DNA of 64,000 nucleotides, taken from the NCBI GenBank assembly GCA_030431255.1, contig JAUIJL010000019.1, positions 1 through 64,000 of the forward strand. The letters are read 5' to 3'. Below, in pieces: positions 15,178-24,222 of the stretch (position 1 is its first letter; each line of letters opens with the position of its first letter). A program made the translations under genes and the position numbers. A model generated the notes under the pieces. That model was not told where the DNA came from. It searched no databases and worked only from the letters and a program-made list of their open reading frames with translations. The stretch is from Thermoanaerobaculia bacterium (GTDB taxonomy: Bacteria; Acidobacteriota; Thermoanaerobaculia; Multivoradales; J023).

Positions 15178-17790
15178 GTGTTGGATCCGAGCTTGAGTGA
15201 GCAGTATGTAAGAAAGATTCAGCCGTGGGCCTGGCTCCTCGGCTGCCTGTTCCTGGTCGGCTGCGTCACCGACCGGCCCTACTTCACCACCTCCAATCCG
15301 GTCTTTTTCGAAGGAAAACATGCGGGTGATCCGGAGCCGAATCTTTATTGGCGGGAGACCTGCAGTCGGCTGAAGAGGAGCAGCCCCGGGCTTTGTGGGG
15401 ACTACGATCTCGCCATTGTCGAGCTGGACGATTGGGGACAGCTGCGGGAGCCGTCACAGCTCCACGACGCGCGGCGTATGATCGAGCACATCCGTGGGGA
15501 ATTGGCGGCGGAGCTGACACGGGATCAGATCGAGACTGACTCCATCACCTTGGTGTTTTTCACCCATGGTTGGAAACACTATGCGACCAACATGAGCTGC
15601 AAGGACATCAAGGATCCCAAAGACTGCCCGTCGGATCTCGAGCGGTTTCGATTCTTTCTCCAAACCTTGGCTTCCCGGAGCAACCACCAGGCGGCCAACG
15701 GCCATGGAGGGGCCGGAAGCTCCCGTGACGCCGCGCTGAAACAGCTGGGGCGCTCCCGGGTCGTGGGTGTATTTCTGACCTGGAGAGGTGCGGTGGTCAG
15801 CAGGGATAACGCCTTCCTCCGATTCGTCGGAGCCGTGCCCAATTTTCTCTCGTTCTGGACCAAGGATCGCACTGCTAATCGCATCGGCGGCGCGGCCGCC
15901 GCATATATGGATGTGGCCTACGATCTTTCGAATTTGGCGCGCAAACGCATGCCGATGAAATGCGTGGACGAGGATCGAATCCATCCCGATCACGTGCGCA
16001 AGGTGATCCGTACGACAGGGTGCAACGGCGAGCAGGCCGACGACCAGCGCATGGTTGTGCTGCCCAAAACGTCAGTCATCGCCATCGGCCACAGCTTCGG
16101 CGGCAAGATCACCGAGCTGGGGCTCGGACCGAGCTTGCTCGCGGGCACCAAGGGACGCTCAGCGCACGCCTCGACCGCCTACATGGAAGTGGAAGAGCTG
16201 CGCGGTGCCGTGGATGGGGACGAGCTGAAGCTGGGTGCGCTCATCACCTCGATCAGCCGCGAGCCTAGCCCACAAGCGATCGAGACCGATCTCCAACGGT
16301 TGCGCGAGGATGCCGATTTGGCAGCATTCGATGAAGAGAAAGAGCAGCGACGAGCTCAGCTCGCCGACCAAGAGATCCCCGACCTCGAGGGGCAGATCAA
16401 GGGCATTGATCAGACGATCGTCGATTTGAGCGGTTCGATTCGAACACTCGCCACAGACGAATCTCGGACGAAAGGCGAGCTGGAGACCATGATAGAGCTG
16501 GTGTCGAAGGAGCTCTCGGGCCTCGGGTCCTATGTGTCGGCCATCGGGGTGTTGAATTCGCAGGAAGAGCCCCAACAATCTACACCTTGTGAGCTCAGGC
16601 CCCCCGCGGAGGTGTCCGGGCCGAGCGGGCAAACCCTGAGCTTTACGGAGTGTCTGGATCGTCGCCTTCTGCATCTTTGCGAGCGAGTCGTGCATGCTGA
16701 GATGCGGGACATTTTGGGTCGCTGCGAAAGCCGGGTGTCAGAAGCTCAGCCGACCAGCCCTCGATTCTCAGAGCAAAAGGAGGTTCTACGCAGCTTGAGG
16801 ACCGAGCTGGACATGAAGGTGAAACCGGCAGAAGAGAAGCTCCAGGACTTGCAGAGGATCCGCAGCGAGCTCGTGGCTGAGAGGGCGTTGAGGACGAAGG
16901 AGACCCAAAGAAGGGGAGATCTGGTCGTTGACCTCAAAGATCGCGAATCTCAGCTCGAAGCGTTGGAAAAGGCCGCGGCCGAGGCGAATGTCGTTTCAGC
17001 GAAGATCGCGGAGAAAACCGAGCAGCTCAACGAGATCAACGGCCTCATCTCAGAGAGAGATGCCTTGAGCCGTGGGATCAAAAGCAAGGAAACCGACATC
17101 AATCTGAAGCTGTCGGAGGCTCTGCCGAATCCCTTCGACTTGGTGGTGTTGGTCAATCCGGCCGCGCCGGCCATTCGGGCCTTGGAGCTTCGATCCGCAT
17201 TCGAAAACGTCGACAACGACCTCCAATCCCGGCGCGATACGACCCACAAGCCCATGGTGGTTTCCATCTCCTCGGCCACAGATTGGGCGACGGAAGATCT
17301 CTTCCCCGTGGCTCGGCAAATCGGTTTAGGGTACCGGCAAATCCCGATGAAGAAGGAACGATTCCGTCAGCTGACACGGGCCGCCCCCCACATTCCCGAG
17401 TGGGTCGATTTCGAGCTCTGTTTCAAGGGCGATACGTGCCTCTCCACCTGTGGTCGGAAAGACAAGAAATGCCCGACGGTCTGTGATCCGGGTCGGCCCA
17501 CCTTCGGTGAGAAGGCACTCTTCATCCAAACCGAGGGAAGCAGATCCCTGGAGTACTGGCTTCAGCAAAAAAAGAAAAACGTCGGTCCCTATTGGATCAT
17601 CCATGAAAAAGCGGATCTTATCCACGGGCATTCGGACGCTCTATCTCAGAGAACCATGGACATTTTGATCGGGCTCTTGGGGCAGGCCAATGCCTTCCAG
17701 CCGCCGAAGCCCAAAGCATCGAACCCGGCTCAACACACCGCCGAGGCAAAGGAGGCCCCCCATGGCCGACACCAAGCGTCGATCCATTGA
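15178..17790 (+). CDS. Alpha/beta-hydrolase lipoprotein with large coiled-coil insertion
   Basis: 870 residues from a GTG with an excellent AAGGAGG site six to seven bases upstream; the in-frame ATG at 15154 lacks one. The lipoprotein signal 'WLLGCLFLVGC' places the lipidated Cys near residue 29. The hydrolase fold shows 'ITLVFFTHGWKHY' as the oxyanion strand and 'VIAIGHSFGGK' with Ser306. The next core strand, 'NPFDLVVLVNPAAPA', appears only near residue 651. Between them sit about 290 residues that are mostly long charged helices with heptad-like spacing (about 362-445 and 531-650). The C-terminus has a Cys cluster (about 755-775) and 'GPYWIIHEKADLIHGHSD', which may hold the catalytic His. 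It is probably an envelope-anchored esterase whose insertion mediates assembly. It leads a cluster of envelope genes. Confidence 0.85.
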   Translation: MLDPSLSEQYVRKIQPWAWLLGCLFLVGCVTDRPYFTTSNPVFFEGKHAGDPEPNLYWRETCSRLKRSSPGLCGDYDLAIVELDDWGQLREPSQLHDARRMIEHIRGELAAELTRDQIETDSITLVFFTHGWKHYATNMSCKDIKDPKDCPSDLERFRFFLQTLASRSNHQAANGHGGAGSSRDAALKQLGRSRVVGVFLTWRGAVVSRDNAFLRFVGAVPNFLSFWTKDRTANRIGGAAAAYMDVAYDLSNLARKRMPMKCVDEDRIHPDHVRKVIRTTGCNGEQADDQRMVVLPKTSVIAIGHSFGGKITELGLGPSLLAGTKGRSAHASTAYMEVEELRGAVDGDELKLGALITSISREPSPQAIETDLQRLREDADLAAFDEEKEQRRAQLADQEIPDLEGQIKGIDQTIVDLSGSIRTLATDESRTKGELETMIELVSKELSGLGSYVSAIGVLNSQEEPQQSTPCELRPPAEVSGPSGQTLSFTECLDRRLLHLCERVVHAEMRDILGRCESRVSEAQPTSPRFSEQKEVLRSLRTELDMKVKPAEEKLQDLQRIRSELVAERALRTKETQRRGDLVVDLKDRESQLEALEKAAAEANVVSAKIAEKTEQLNEINGLISERDALSRGIKSKETDINLKLSEALPNPFDLVVLVNPAAPAIRALELRSAFENVDNDLQSRRDTTHKPMVVSISSATDWATEDLFPVARQIGLGYRQIPMKKERFRQLTRAAPHIPEWVDFELCFKGDTCLSTCGRKDKKCPTVCDPGRPTFGEKALFIQTEGSRSLEYWLQQKKKNVGPYWIIHEKADLIHGHSDALSQRTMDILIGLLGQANAFQPPKPKASNPAQHTAEAKEAPHGRHQASIH

Positions 17791-18370
17791 TCCCCGAGGG
17801 TGGCTCCTTTTTCTGCTCGGTTTGTTGTTCGGCGCAGGGGGGATGGCGCTTTACAACCCTTCGGTTCCGGGGGACGAGCCTTTGCCGGTGGCGAAACCGG
17901 TGCCAGAGTCGGCGATTGAGCGTTGGAAGGGTGAGGCGAGCTTCGACGTGCCGGCGGATGGGCTCAGGGTGCGCTGCTCGGCCCCGGCCGGCTCGATGGA
18001 AACCGAGGAGTCGTCCTATTTGAAGGTCGAGATCGACCTGTCGGACCTGAGCTGTGAGACCCCGGAGCTGACCCACCGGATCGGCGACGAGCTGTTGATG
18101 CGTGATCGCTACCCCGTGCTCGGCCTGGAATTGGTCAGCAGCGAGCGGGAGCGCGAGCAATACCATCTATCCGATCAGCTTCTTCTCTTCAGCTCCAGAG
18201 CGCGGCTCCATCCAGTCGCGCTGGAAAGAGGGTCGTCGAAAATCCAGGTCAAAACCACAATCAAAAAATATCAATGGGAATATCAACATGAAAAAACCTC
18301 GGTGCCGGGAATCGGAGATGCCATCTCCCTCGAGATCTTGCTCAAAGAGAGAGAGTCACCTTCACCGTAG
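17762..18370 (+). CDS. Membrane-anchored protein of unknown function
   Basis: 202 residues beginning with an ATG behind AAAGGAGG. One N-terminal transmembrane segment (WLLFLLGLLFGAGGMALY, about residues 14-31) is followed by a roughly 170-residue domain with a mixed strand pattern. It is predicted to face the periplasm with the N-terminus in the cytosol. The gene overlaps the end of the upstream hydrolase gene by 29 bases, so the two are very probably translationally coupled. No family is recognised. An in-frame start at 17690 lies well inside the hydrolase gene and would place a basic tail before the membrane segment; it is less likely. Confidence 0.75.
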   Translation: MADTKRRSIDPRGWLLFLLGLLFGAGGMALYNPSVPGDEPLPVAKPVPESAIERWKGEASFDVPADGLRVRCSAPAGSMETEESSYLKVEIDLSDLSCETPELTHRIGDELLMRDRYPVLGLELVSSEREREQYHLSDQLLLFSSRARLHPVALERGSSKIQVKTTIKKYQWEYQHEKTSVPGIGDAISLEILLKERESPSP

Positions 18371-19631
18371 ATCATGGCTACCGGCATGTTTGGTGGCGAT
18401 CCTCTGCCTGTCGGTGATCGCGACTCCAACGCTTTCGGCGACGGACGGCGACGCCGAACCGGAATGCGAGGCCCCTGTCCCAAAGCCATCGACGGTGGTG
18501 ACTCCAGCCGACGACGACTCACCGCGGCCATGGGAGACACCCGCGATCCATCTGGCGGAGTGTGTGTCGGTGCCCGTGTCACCCAGAGGGCCCGAGGATT
18601 TGGTGAACATCCCTGGTACGAAATATGTAGCGGTCTCGGCGGCCCGTCGTGGCAACTTTATTCGGCACCCCGAAGGCACGCTGGTTCGATTGGATCTGAG
18701 CGGGTGTCACGCGCAAAGCTTGAAAGAGGATTGCGATCCTACCCAGGAGGTGATCTACACCGAAGGCGGAGGAAAGAAAGACTTCAAACCCGTGGGTCTG
18801 GCCGTGCTCGGGGATCCATCGGCGTCCACGCTGCCGCCCGCTTGCGTCGACGACGCGGCGTCCGTGGTGCTTGCCGTCGACGACAGCCGAGGGGGCAGGG
18901 TGCGATGTCTTCCCTTGGATCCGAAGGGCGAGCTCGTCGGCCCGCCCACGGTGATCTCTTCCCAAGCCCTGGGCTCTCAGGTGAACGGCATCGGAGCTTC
19001 GAGATTCGGCGAGGTTTTGGTCACCAATGCGCGGGCGAAACCATCGATGATGTATCGCGCCCGTTCTTCGGCGGACTGGCGCGCCGCCACCTCCGACGTC
19101 AAGCTAGGGTTCGCCAACGGGGTGGCCTTTTTCGAGCCCGACCCCGCGGATCCGGAGGGCCATCCGACCTACGTCCTGGTAGCGGATTTCCGAAAAGGCC
19201 GCATCCACCTCTTCCAGACCCAACACCTGACCCTCCCGTCCGCAGAGCCGGTCTGCACCTTTCCCACTCCCGCGCTGCCCGACAATCTTCACCTGCGGCG
19301 CGACGAGCAGGGTAGGCCGCGGCTTTTGGTCGGCACCTTCGAAGGTTTGTTTCGTTCCTTGATGCATGCGGTCTTCAGGACCCGATCCGTGGTGGGAGCG
19401 GCATGGGAGGTCAACCTCAAGCCTCTGGTCGAGCGCATTCGAGCCGGACGGCGGCCGCCCAAGGACTGTGGAATCGGCATCGCACACTGGCGCCTCCTGG
19501 TGCGAGACGACCACTCGGAGCATCTCTCCGGCACGTCCGTGGCCATCAAGGTGGACGATCTCTTGGTCGTCGGCCAGCTCCATCGTCCCAACGTGCTGAT
19601 CTGTCCGTGGCGTGAGGCCGGCGACGGTTGA
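18288..19631 (+). CDS. Exported protein, possible beta-propeller
   Basis: About 447 residues. A long basic n-region precedes a hydrophobic core (WLPACLVAILCLSVIATPTLSA) typical of a signal peptide, with a likely cut after LSA. The mature part contains strand-rich repeats such as 'NIPGTKYVAVSAARRGNFIR', 'KPVGLAVLGDP', 'GEVLVTNARAK' and 'PTYVLVADFRKGRIHLF', consistent with a propeller of the SMP-30/NHL-like type, though blades cannot be delimited with certainty. Several Cys pairs suggest a periplasmic location. The start is uncertain: the ATG at 18288 gives the most reasonable signal peptide, an ATG at 18318 is the alternative, and both overlap the previous gene. The role is unknown, but the operon position links it to the hydrolase. 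Confidence 0.7.
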   Translation: MKKPRCRESEMPSPSRSCSKRESHLHRRSWLPACLVAILCLSVIATPTLSATDGDAEPECEAPVPKPSTVVTPADDDSPRPWETPAIHLAECVSVPVSPRGPEDLVNIPGTKYVAVSAARRGNFIRHPEGTLVRLDLSGCHAQSLKEDCDPTQEVIYTEGGGKKDFKPVGLAVLGDPSASTLPPACVDDAASVVLAVDDSRGGRVRCLPLDPKGELVGPPTVISSQALGSQVNGIGASRFGEVLVTNARAKPSMMYRARSSADWRAATSDVKLGFANGVAFFEPDPADPEGHPTYVLVADFRKGRIHLFQTQHLTLPSAEPVCTFPTPALPDNLHLRRDEQGRPRLLVGTFEGLFRSLMHAVFRTRSVVGAAWEVNLKPLVERIRAGRRPPKDCGIGIAHWRLLVRDDHSEHLSGTSVAIKVDDLLVVGQLHRPNVLICPWREAGDG

Positions 19632-19936
19632 AGCACATCTGCCGATAGATCCCTCTTCGATCAGCGCGATGCGTGCAACAGCATGCGCGATGGGCGAAAA
19701 GCTGTTTCCTTCGAGGCGCCTAGACTGCTCGCCGAGAGCCGGTCGACGGCTCCGCGGGCCTTCAGCTACGACGTCGCCATGGAAACCACACGGGTCTCAC
19801 CCGTCCACCACCATCTGCGTGCGAGCCTGACGCGGGCTCACCCAGTCGATTCATGAATCTCCATCGTCGAAGAGCCTTTGATCACCTTTGCAATTCCGGC
19901 CCTCGGGATTTGGGGAAATCGGAGGCGGCTGGCCCC

Positions 19937-20557
19937 GTGTCCAGATTTCGGCGCGGCCGCGACCTGCCGATCCTCGTGCTGCTCTTCGTTTTGGGGTGCC
20001 GGCCACAATCGGCCACTCCCGAGAGGGTCCTCACCGCCCTACACACTGCAAAGGACCCCACCGTGACGGCGTCCGATCCCTGGAAGAACGTCCCGCTCAA
20101 CGAGAACAAGCCTTGCGCCTGCTCGCCGACCTCACCGGGTGTTGACTGGCGCGGCATCGTCGTCAACGCCCCCAAAAAAGTCCACTTCAAGGCGGGTCAA
20201 GTGATCGACGACTTCGGCGCATTCGCCGCCGTTCCCCTCTGCGTGTACTACATGCTCGACGTTCCTTCGGAACCCGTTCACGAGAGCTACAGAATCACCG
20301 CCACCGATACCGGAACCGGCAAAGTCTACCGAGGTGATATCACCACATTGGACTACGGTATCGAGGTGCCCGCTCCCACGGAGCTGATGCCCGACACATC
20401 ACGTCCCGATCCGACCGGCTCGGCCTCCGGCGGCTACATGAACCCTAATTTGACCGACTTCGTGCCGATCCCACAAACATCGGCGACCTACGAGGTTTAT
20501 TTGAGCTTTCGCGGGTTCAAATCCAACAAGGTCACCATCCAGCTCATCATGCGATAA
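19937..20557 (+). CDS. Lipoprotein of unknown function
   Basis: 206 residues from a GTG preceded by GGAGG. This start gives a compact lipoprotein signal (RGRDLPILVLLFVLGC, Cys at 21); an ATG at 19853 would add 28 residues in front of it. The mature protein has a Cys-Ala-Cys motif (KPCACSPT), a beta-rich centre ('YRITATDTGTGKVYRGDITTLDYG') and ends 'YEVYLSFRGFKSNKVTIQLIMR'. The 305 bases before it (19632-19936) hold no other gene that I can support. It is the last gene of the hydrolase cluster, on the same strand, and may be transcribed with it. No family is recognised. Confidence 0.65.
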   Translation: MSRFRRGRDLPILVLLFVLGCRPQSATPERVLTALHTAKDPTVTASDPWKNVPLNENKPCACSPTSPGVDWRGIVVNAPKKVHFKAGQVIDDFGAFAAVPLCVYYMLDVPSEPVHESYRITATDTGTGKVYRGDITTLDYGIEVPAPTELMPDTSRPDPTGSASGGYMNPNLTDFVPIPQTSATYEVYLSFRGFKSNKVTIQLIMR

Positions 20558-20677
20558 GCGCTGTGCAAAAGAGATGACGCCATCAGAGTCTCCCGTAGTC
20601 CGATTAGTAAAATTATGTCAACTATTGGCGACATGCAGAAGATTCTTCCCATCGAGACCGCAGACTTTTAGCCATGG

Positions 20678-20848
20678 TTACACCCAATCCAGCTCAATGG
20701 CCAGCTCTTGGAGGCTCTTCTCTACGTCCCATGAATCATCTGAAACGGGTCGCCCCCAGGCGATGAGCTCCGCGTAGAAAGCGATGGCCAAGAAAGTTAG
20801 ACCGCCAAAAGCCGCAGAGAAAAGAATGATCTTGAGATAGGAGCTCAT
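20678..20848 (-). CDS. Small single-pass membrane protein, 56 aa
   Basis: The short frame MSSYLKIILFSAAFGG... has one hydrophobic segment (about residues 4-30), then an acidic amphipathic tail (DDSWDVEKSLQELAIELDWV). GGGAG lies six bases before the ATG, an ideal ribosome site, which is the main reason for calling it. It follows the Uma2-type gene by 66 bases on the same strand, although a possible terminator lies between. Function unknown; topology would be N-terminus in the membrane and an acidic tail outside it. Confidence 0.6.
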   Translation of the reverse strand: MSSYLKIILFSAAFGGLTFLAIAFYAELIAWGRPVSDDSWDVEKSLQELAIELDWV

Positions 20849-20884
20849 CAAGCTCTCCCGTAGGCCGTGCAGACCCTGTCCTCA

Positions 20885-20931
20885 AAAAACGGCAGCCGGC
20901 GATCAGGTCCCCGCCTACCAGGAAGGCTGCC
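20885..20931 (-). terminator. Possible intrinsic terminator after the Uma2-type gene
   Basis: On the minus strand GGCAGCC (20931-20925) pairs with GGCTGCC (20897-20891), with an inner GGCG/CGCC pair, followed by G and TTTTTT. The 5' arm lies within the last codons of the Uma2-type gene. The T-tract is good but the loop is long, so efficiency is uncertain. Confidence 0.5.
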
Positions 20932-21529
20932 AGATTTCGGCGAGCTCGAGGCGAAAGCCCGGAAGCTCGGGATCTCCCGCGACGGTTTCCGGCTCATCAA
21001 GGACTTCAGCCGCGGATTCCGGACGATAAACATGGACGCGTCGCGTGGATGGATCGATCAGCCAAGCGAGCCTGCATCCGTTAGCGAGGTATTCGACCAT
21101 CTTGTCTTGTAATGCCTGCAAGGGATCGGACGGCGAGCGCAGCTCGGCGACGAATTCGGGGCATAGGGGTAGGAAACGCTCCTGATCTCTCGAGCTGAGC
21201 CGGCGCAGGCGCGAGATGGCTACCCACGATGCGTCGGGCGAGCGCATGGCACCGTTGGGCAGAACGAAGCCCCCTGACGAATCAAAGGCTCGGCCGGTGC
21301 CCGTTTCCCGGGCCCAGAGTCTCAGCTGCATGATCAGCTCGGCGTTTCGATCCGCGGTTTTGCCGCCGGCGGGTGACATCATTTCCAGCTTTCCCTCTGC
21401 TGAACGCTCGATGCGCAGCTCTCGATTTTGCTCGCACACGGCCAGCAATTGGTCGTCGTCGAGGCACAGCGTCGGTGCCAATTGGAGCTTGAGCGGCGGG
21501 ATGGTCGGAGATGTGGATGAGGTAGCCAT
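20915..21529 (-). CDS. Uma2-family (DUF820) putative restriction-endonuclease-fold protein
   Basis: 204 residues with the Uma2/DUF820 pattern: an N-terminal helix ('LDDDQLLAVCEQN'), 'GKLEMMSPAGGKTADRNAEL', 'SGGFVLPNGAMRSPDASWV' with the first catalytic Asp, 'CPEFVAELRSPSD' with the Glu of the PD-(D/E)xK core, and 'GCRLAWLIDPSTRRVHVYRP'. The fold is that of PD-(D/E)xK nucleases, but the biological role of this abundant family is not settled. The ATG at 21529 gives the usual N-terminus; an ATG at 21553 is an alternative. It stands alone between two terminators, apart from the small membrane protein gene downstream. Confidence 0.9.
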   Translation of the reverse strand: MATSSTSPTIPPLKLQLAPTLCLDDDQLLAVCEQNRELRIERSAEGKLEMMSPAGGKTADRNAELIMQLRLWARETGTGRAFDSSGGFVLPNGAMRSPDASWVAISRLRRLSSRDQERFLPLCPEFVAELRSPSDPLQALQDKMVEYLANGCRLAWLIDPSTRRVHVYRPESAAEVLDEPETVAGDPELPGFRLELAEIWQPSW

Positions 21530-21592
21530 GATTCGATGTCGGAATGTTAACACTTGGGCTCGTCGGGCTGAAAACTCACGCTCCTAAACCAA

Positions 21593-21621
21593 GGCGGCCA
21601 CAGGATCCATCTGTGGCCGCC
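21593..21621 (-). terminator. Strong hairpin terminator after the FnIII protein gene
   Basis: GGCGGCCACAG (21593-21603) and CTGTGGCCGCC (21611-21621) form a perfect 11-bp stem with a 7-base loop. It lies 22 bases beyond the stop of the 421-aa gene and is followed on the minus strand by TTGGTTT. Placement and stem strength fit an intrinsic terminator. Confidence 0.75.
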
Positions 21622-21643
21622 TCCCCGAATCCGATCCTTCTCC

Positions 21644-22909
21644 TCAATTACACGAGAACGTCGCTGTATCTCGGGTCGTGGTGGGGAAATTGCCGCTGGA
21701 GCGGGTACGGATCCAGCTCCGGCTATTGCCGGTGACGGTGTCGCGGACTGTGATGTCCCAGCCGGCGTCGGTGAAGCCGCCGAGCCACAGCCAATAGGTG
21801 CCGGTGAGGCTGCAGGCGTCCGCCACGCGCATGACGATTTGGATGCCTGAAGGATTGTTTTGGAAGCCTGCGGTGGCGTTGATGTCCTGTTGTGGGGTCC
21901 AGATCAGCGGGTTGGTCACCGGTGGATTGGAGAAGTCCGTCCAGGTGCCGATGAGCTCGAATCGACCGTTGCGTAGACACACCACCCCATTATTCAAATC
22001 GTTGACACACGCGGAATCCGACAGTGTAGTGGCGGAGGCGGTGTTGGAATATCCGGAGTATCCGTCCGCATTGCTGTAGGCCCGAACCCGGAACGAATAG
22101 GTGGTGTTGGGATTTAGGCTGGTGATGGAAGCACCGATGGAGTTGGCGGAGACGGAGCCGATATCCTGGAATGCGGAGCCGTTGGAGGAGATTTCGACCC
22201 GGAACTCATCCTCATTGTCGGAGTTGTCGTTCCAGAAGATATCGATGGACGAGCTGGAGGTCGCCATCGCGGTCAGGCCGGACGGAGAGGACGGGGGTCC
22301 TACGCAAGAGCCGCCGCCCAGGCCGAAAGCCTCCGTCGTATAGGTCCAATAGTCGTGGTACACAAATTCGGAGCCGTTCCACTCCTCGAGCAGAATCGAG
22401 ATGTAGTAGCAATTGGCCGGTGGCGCGGTGTAGGGCAGGTTGGTGAGATCGATATTCGAAACTTGATATCCGCCCATCAGCTGATTGCCGTTCGTGCCGT
22501 GCCAGGTGGACGGACGCCACTTGGTCAGTGCGTAGCCGTTGATGGTGCCGCCCGTGGGAATGGTGGTCGAGGCCCAAAGCCACAGCTCGATGGTGCCCGA
22601 GATCGACCCTCCGGGGCTATCGTTATCCACTCGTCCGACCGACATGTCGACCAAGCCGTTGGCGATCGCAAAGGAGAACGGACCGCTGAAGGAGAGGTCC
22701 GTCGAGGTGCCTTTCGGCCGAAAATCCGGACGCTCGACAATCGGCCCCAGGCCGTCGGAGCTACCGGACCATTGCGGATTCTCCACCGGAAATTCCGCGG
22801 TTTTGCCATCCGCAAGCGGCTGAACCTCCGCGGCCATAGCCGGGAGGGAAAAGGCGATTGCGGCAAGCGATACGAATAAGGCTGCGAAAAACTTTCTGTG
22901 TGCGCTCAT
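21644..22909 (-). CDS. Exported protein with FnIII domain and C-terminal shared module
   Basis: 421 residues. The signal peptide is MSAHRKFFAALFVSL...LPAMA, cut before AEVQ. An N-terminal domain of about 180 residues contains 'IELWLWASTTIPTGG' and a Tyr-rich segment. A fibronectin type III domain follows (about 205-300, ending 'YSFRVRAYSNADGYSGYSNTASATT'). The last 115 residues ('VCLRNGRFELIGTW...YWLWLGGFTDAGWDITVRD') are a divergent copy of the module that occurs twice in the 818-aa protein at 28451-30907. It is probably extracellular or surface-bound. The ATG at 22909 is chosen because it starts the signal peptide. A hairpin terminator follows the gene, suggesting it is transcribed alone. 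Confidence 0.85.
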   Translation of the reverse strand: MSAHRKFFAALFVSLAAIAFSLPAMAAEVQPLADGKTAEFPVENPQWSGSSDGLGPIVERPDFRPKGTSTDLSFSGPFSFAIANGLVDMSVGRVDNDSPGGSISGTIELWLWASTTIPTGGTINGYALTKWRPSTWHGTNGNQLMGGYQVSNIDLTNLPYTAPPANCYYISILLEEWNGSEFVYHDYWTYTTEAFGLGGGSCVGPPSSPSGLTAMATSSSSIDIFWNDNSDNEDEFRVEISSNGSAFQDIGSVSANSIGASITSLNPNTTYSFRVRAYSNADGYSGYSNTASATTLSDSACVNDLNNGVVCLRNGRFELIGTWTDFSNPPVTNPLIWTPQQDINATAGFQNNPSGIQIVMRVADACSLTGTYWLWLGGFTDAGWDITVRDTVTGNSRSWIRTRSSGNFPTTTRDTATFSCN

Positions 22910-23085
22910 GGTGTCCTCCACATCATTTGAACGTTCCATTCGTCTGGGCAGACCCGTGCTGAAGTCTGTTCTCGGGACGACCTGGGAGTGGCCGAAAGGC
23001 CCATCTAGAAGAAATCGGAATTTCTAGGAGTTTAGCAGCTTATGGCCCGGAACCCCAGAGGTGCGGGAGCCCGGGATTGAAGGAG

Positions 23086-24222
23086 CTAGGACCGAGCATC
23101 GAGCCAATCGCCCATCACCCCTAGGGCCTCTGGAACCCATCGGCGACCGAGACCGATTCGGAAGCGATCCGCGGGCACGACCCCGACCTCGGAACGATAG
23201 ATGCTCGACGGCAGGAGCAACACGCCCGCCTCCTCCACCAACCGCTCGGTGAAGACCTCTACCCCATCCTCACCGAGGTAGCGGGGGAAACCCACGCATC
23301 CACCGTGGGGGCGGCGCCACTCGAAGAGCTCTTTGCGGGTCTCGAAAAAATCCTGCACCACCCGGGCGTTGCCGTCCACAAGACCGCGATTTCGGTCCAA
23401 AATCCGATCCCTGGCGCCCAGGGCGATCATCGCCAGCACCTCCGACGGCGCGGAATTGCAAATCGACAAATAGTGCTTGTAGCGCTCGAAGCGAGTCAGC
23501 ACCTCCTTGTTCCGGCAAGCCAGCCAGCCAATGCGCAGACCGGGCAGGCCGTAGGCCTTCGACATCACGTTGAGGGAGATCCCTCGCTCGTACACATCCG
23601 CCACTTGGGGGACGCGCCTTGCCGGCTTTGCCTCGATCAACCGATAGACCTCGTCGGAAAGCAGCCAAATTCCGTGTTGCCGACACAGATCGATCAGCGC
23701 GTCGAAAGCTTCGTGGCTGGGAATGCAACCCGTCGGGTTGTTGGGAAAGTTGATGGAGATGAGCTTCGTATTGGGCCGGAGGGCATCGCGGATTCGGTCT
23801 ACATCGAGGCCCCAATCGGGCTCGCTGTCGAGCGGCACGCCGGTCACCTCACACATCGACAAAGGCACGGTCTCGGCGCTTTGATAATTCGGAGTCAGCA
23901 CCACCACATGATCCTGCGGCTCCAACAACACCCGGTTGACGATGTAGATCCCCTCCCCCGCCCCGGCCAGGGTCAAGATGTGCCCCGATTCCAAATCGTC
24001 ATAGGTCGACGCGATCCGATGCCTCAGCTCCGGAGCTCCGAAAGTCTCCGTATAACCCAGATGCAATGCGTCGAATGTGTCTTGATCTTCCGGGCTCGCC
24101 ATGTCCAAGAGCTCGCTCAGGCTCATGCTTTCGGCGTCGGACGCGGTCAAATTGAAACGGGCCGCGAATTCCCACTTCGAGAAGTGGACCTCCAGGGCAA
24201 AATCTCTCCATCGTGATGGCAT
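23086..24222 (-). CDS. PLP-dependent aminotransferase, class I/II
   Basis: 378 residues, normal for fold-type I aminotransferases. Visible signatures are 'LTLAGAGEGIYIV' (phosphate loop region), 'INFPNNPTGC' (Asn contacts to PLP), 'LLSDEVYR' (Asp190 and Tyr193), 'MSKAYGLPGLRIGW' with Lys222 as the Schiff-base residue, and 'RFRIGLGR' with the carboxylate-binding Arg near 360. The substrate cannot be fixed; it resembles aspartate-type and capreomycidine-synthase-like members. It is cytoplasmic. It lies alone, upstream of the FnIII gene on the same strand, with a 176-base gap between them. No ribosome site of note precedes the ATG at 24222. Confidence 0.92.
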   Translation of the reverse strand: MPSRWRDFALEVHFSKWEFAARFNLTASDAESMSLSELLDMASPEDQDTFDALHLGYTETFGAPELRHRIASTYDDLESGHILTLAGAGEGIYIVNRVLLEPQDHVVVLTPNYQSAETVPLSMCEVTGVPLDSEPDWGLDVDRIRDALRPNTKLISINFPNNPTGCIPSHEAFDALIDLCRQHGIWLLSDEVYRLIEAKPARRVPQVADVYERGISLNVMSKAYGLPGLRIGWLACRNKEVLTRFERYKHYLSICNSAPSEVLAMIALGARDRILDRNRGLVDGNARVVQDFFETRKELFEWRRPHGGCVGFPRYLGEDGVEVFTERLVEEAGVLLLPSSIYRSEVGVVPADRFRIGLGRRWVPEALGVMGDWLDARS

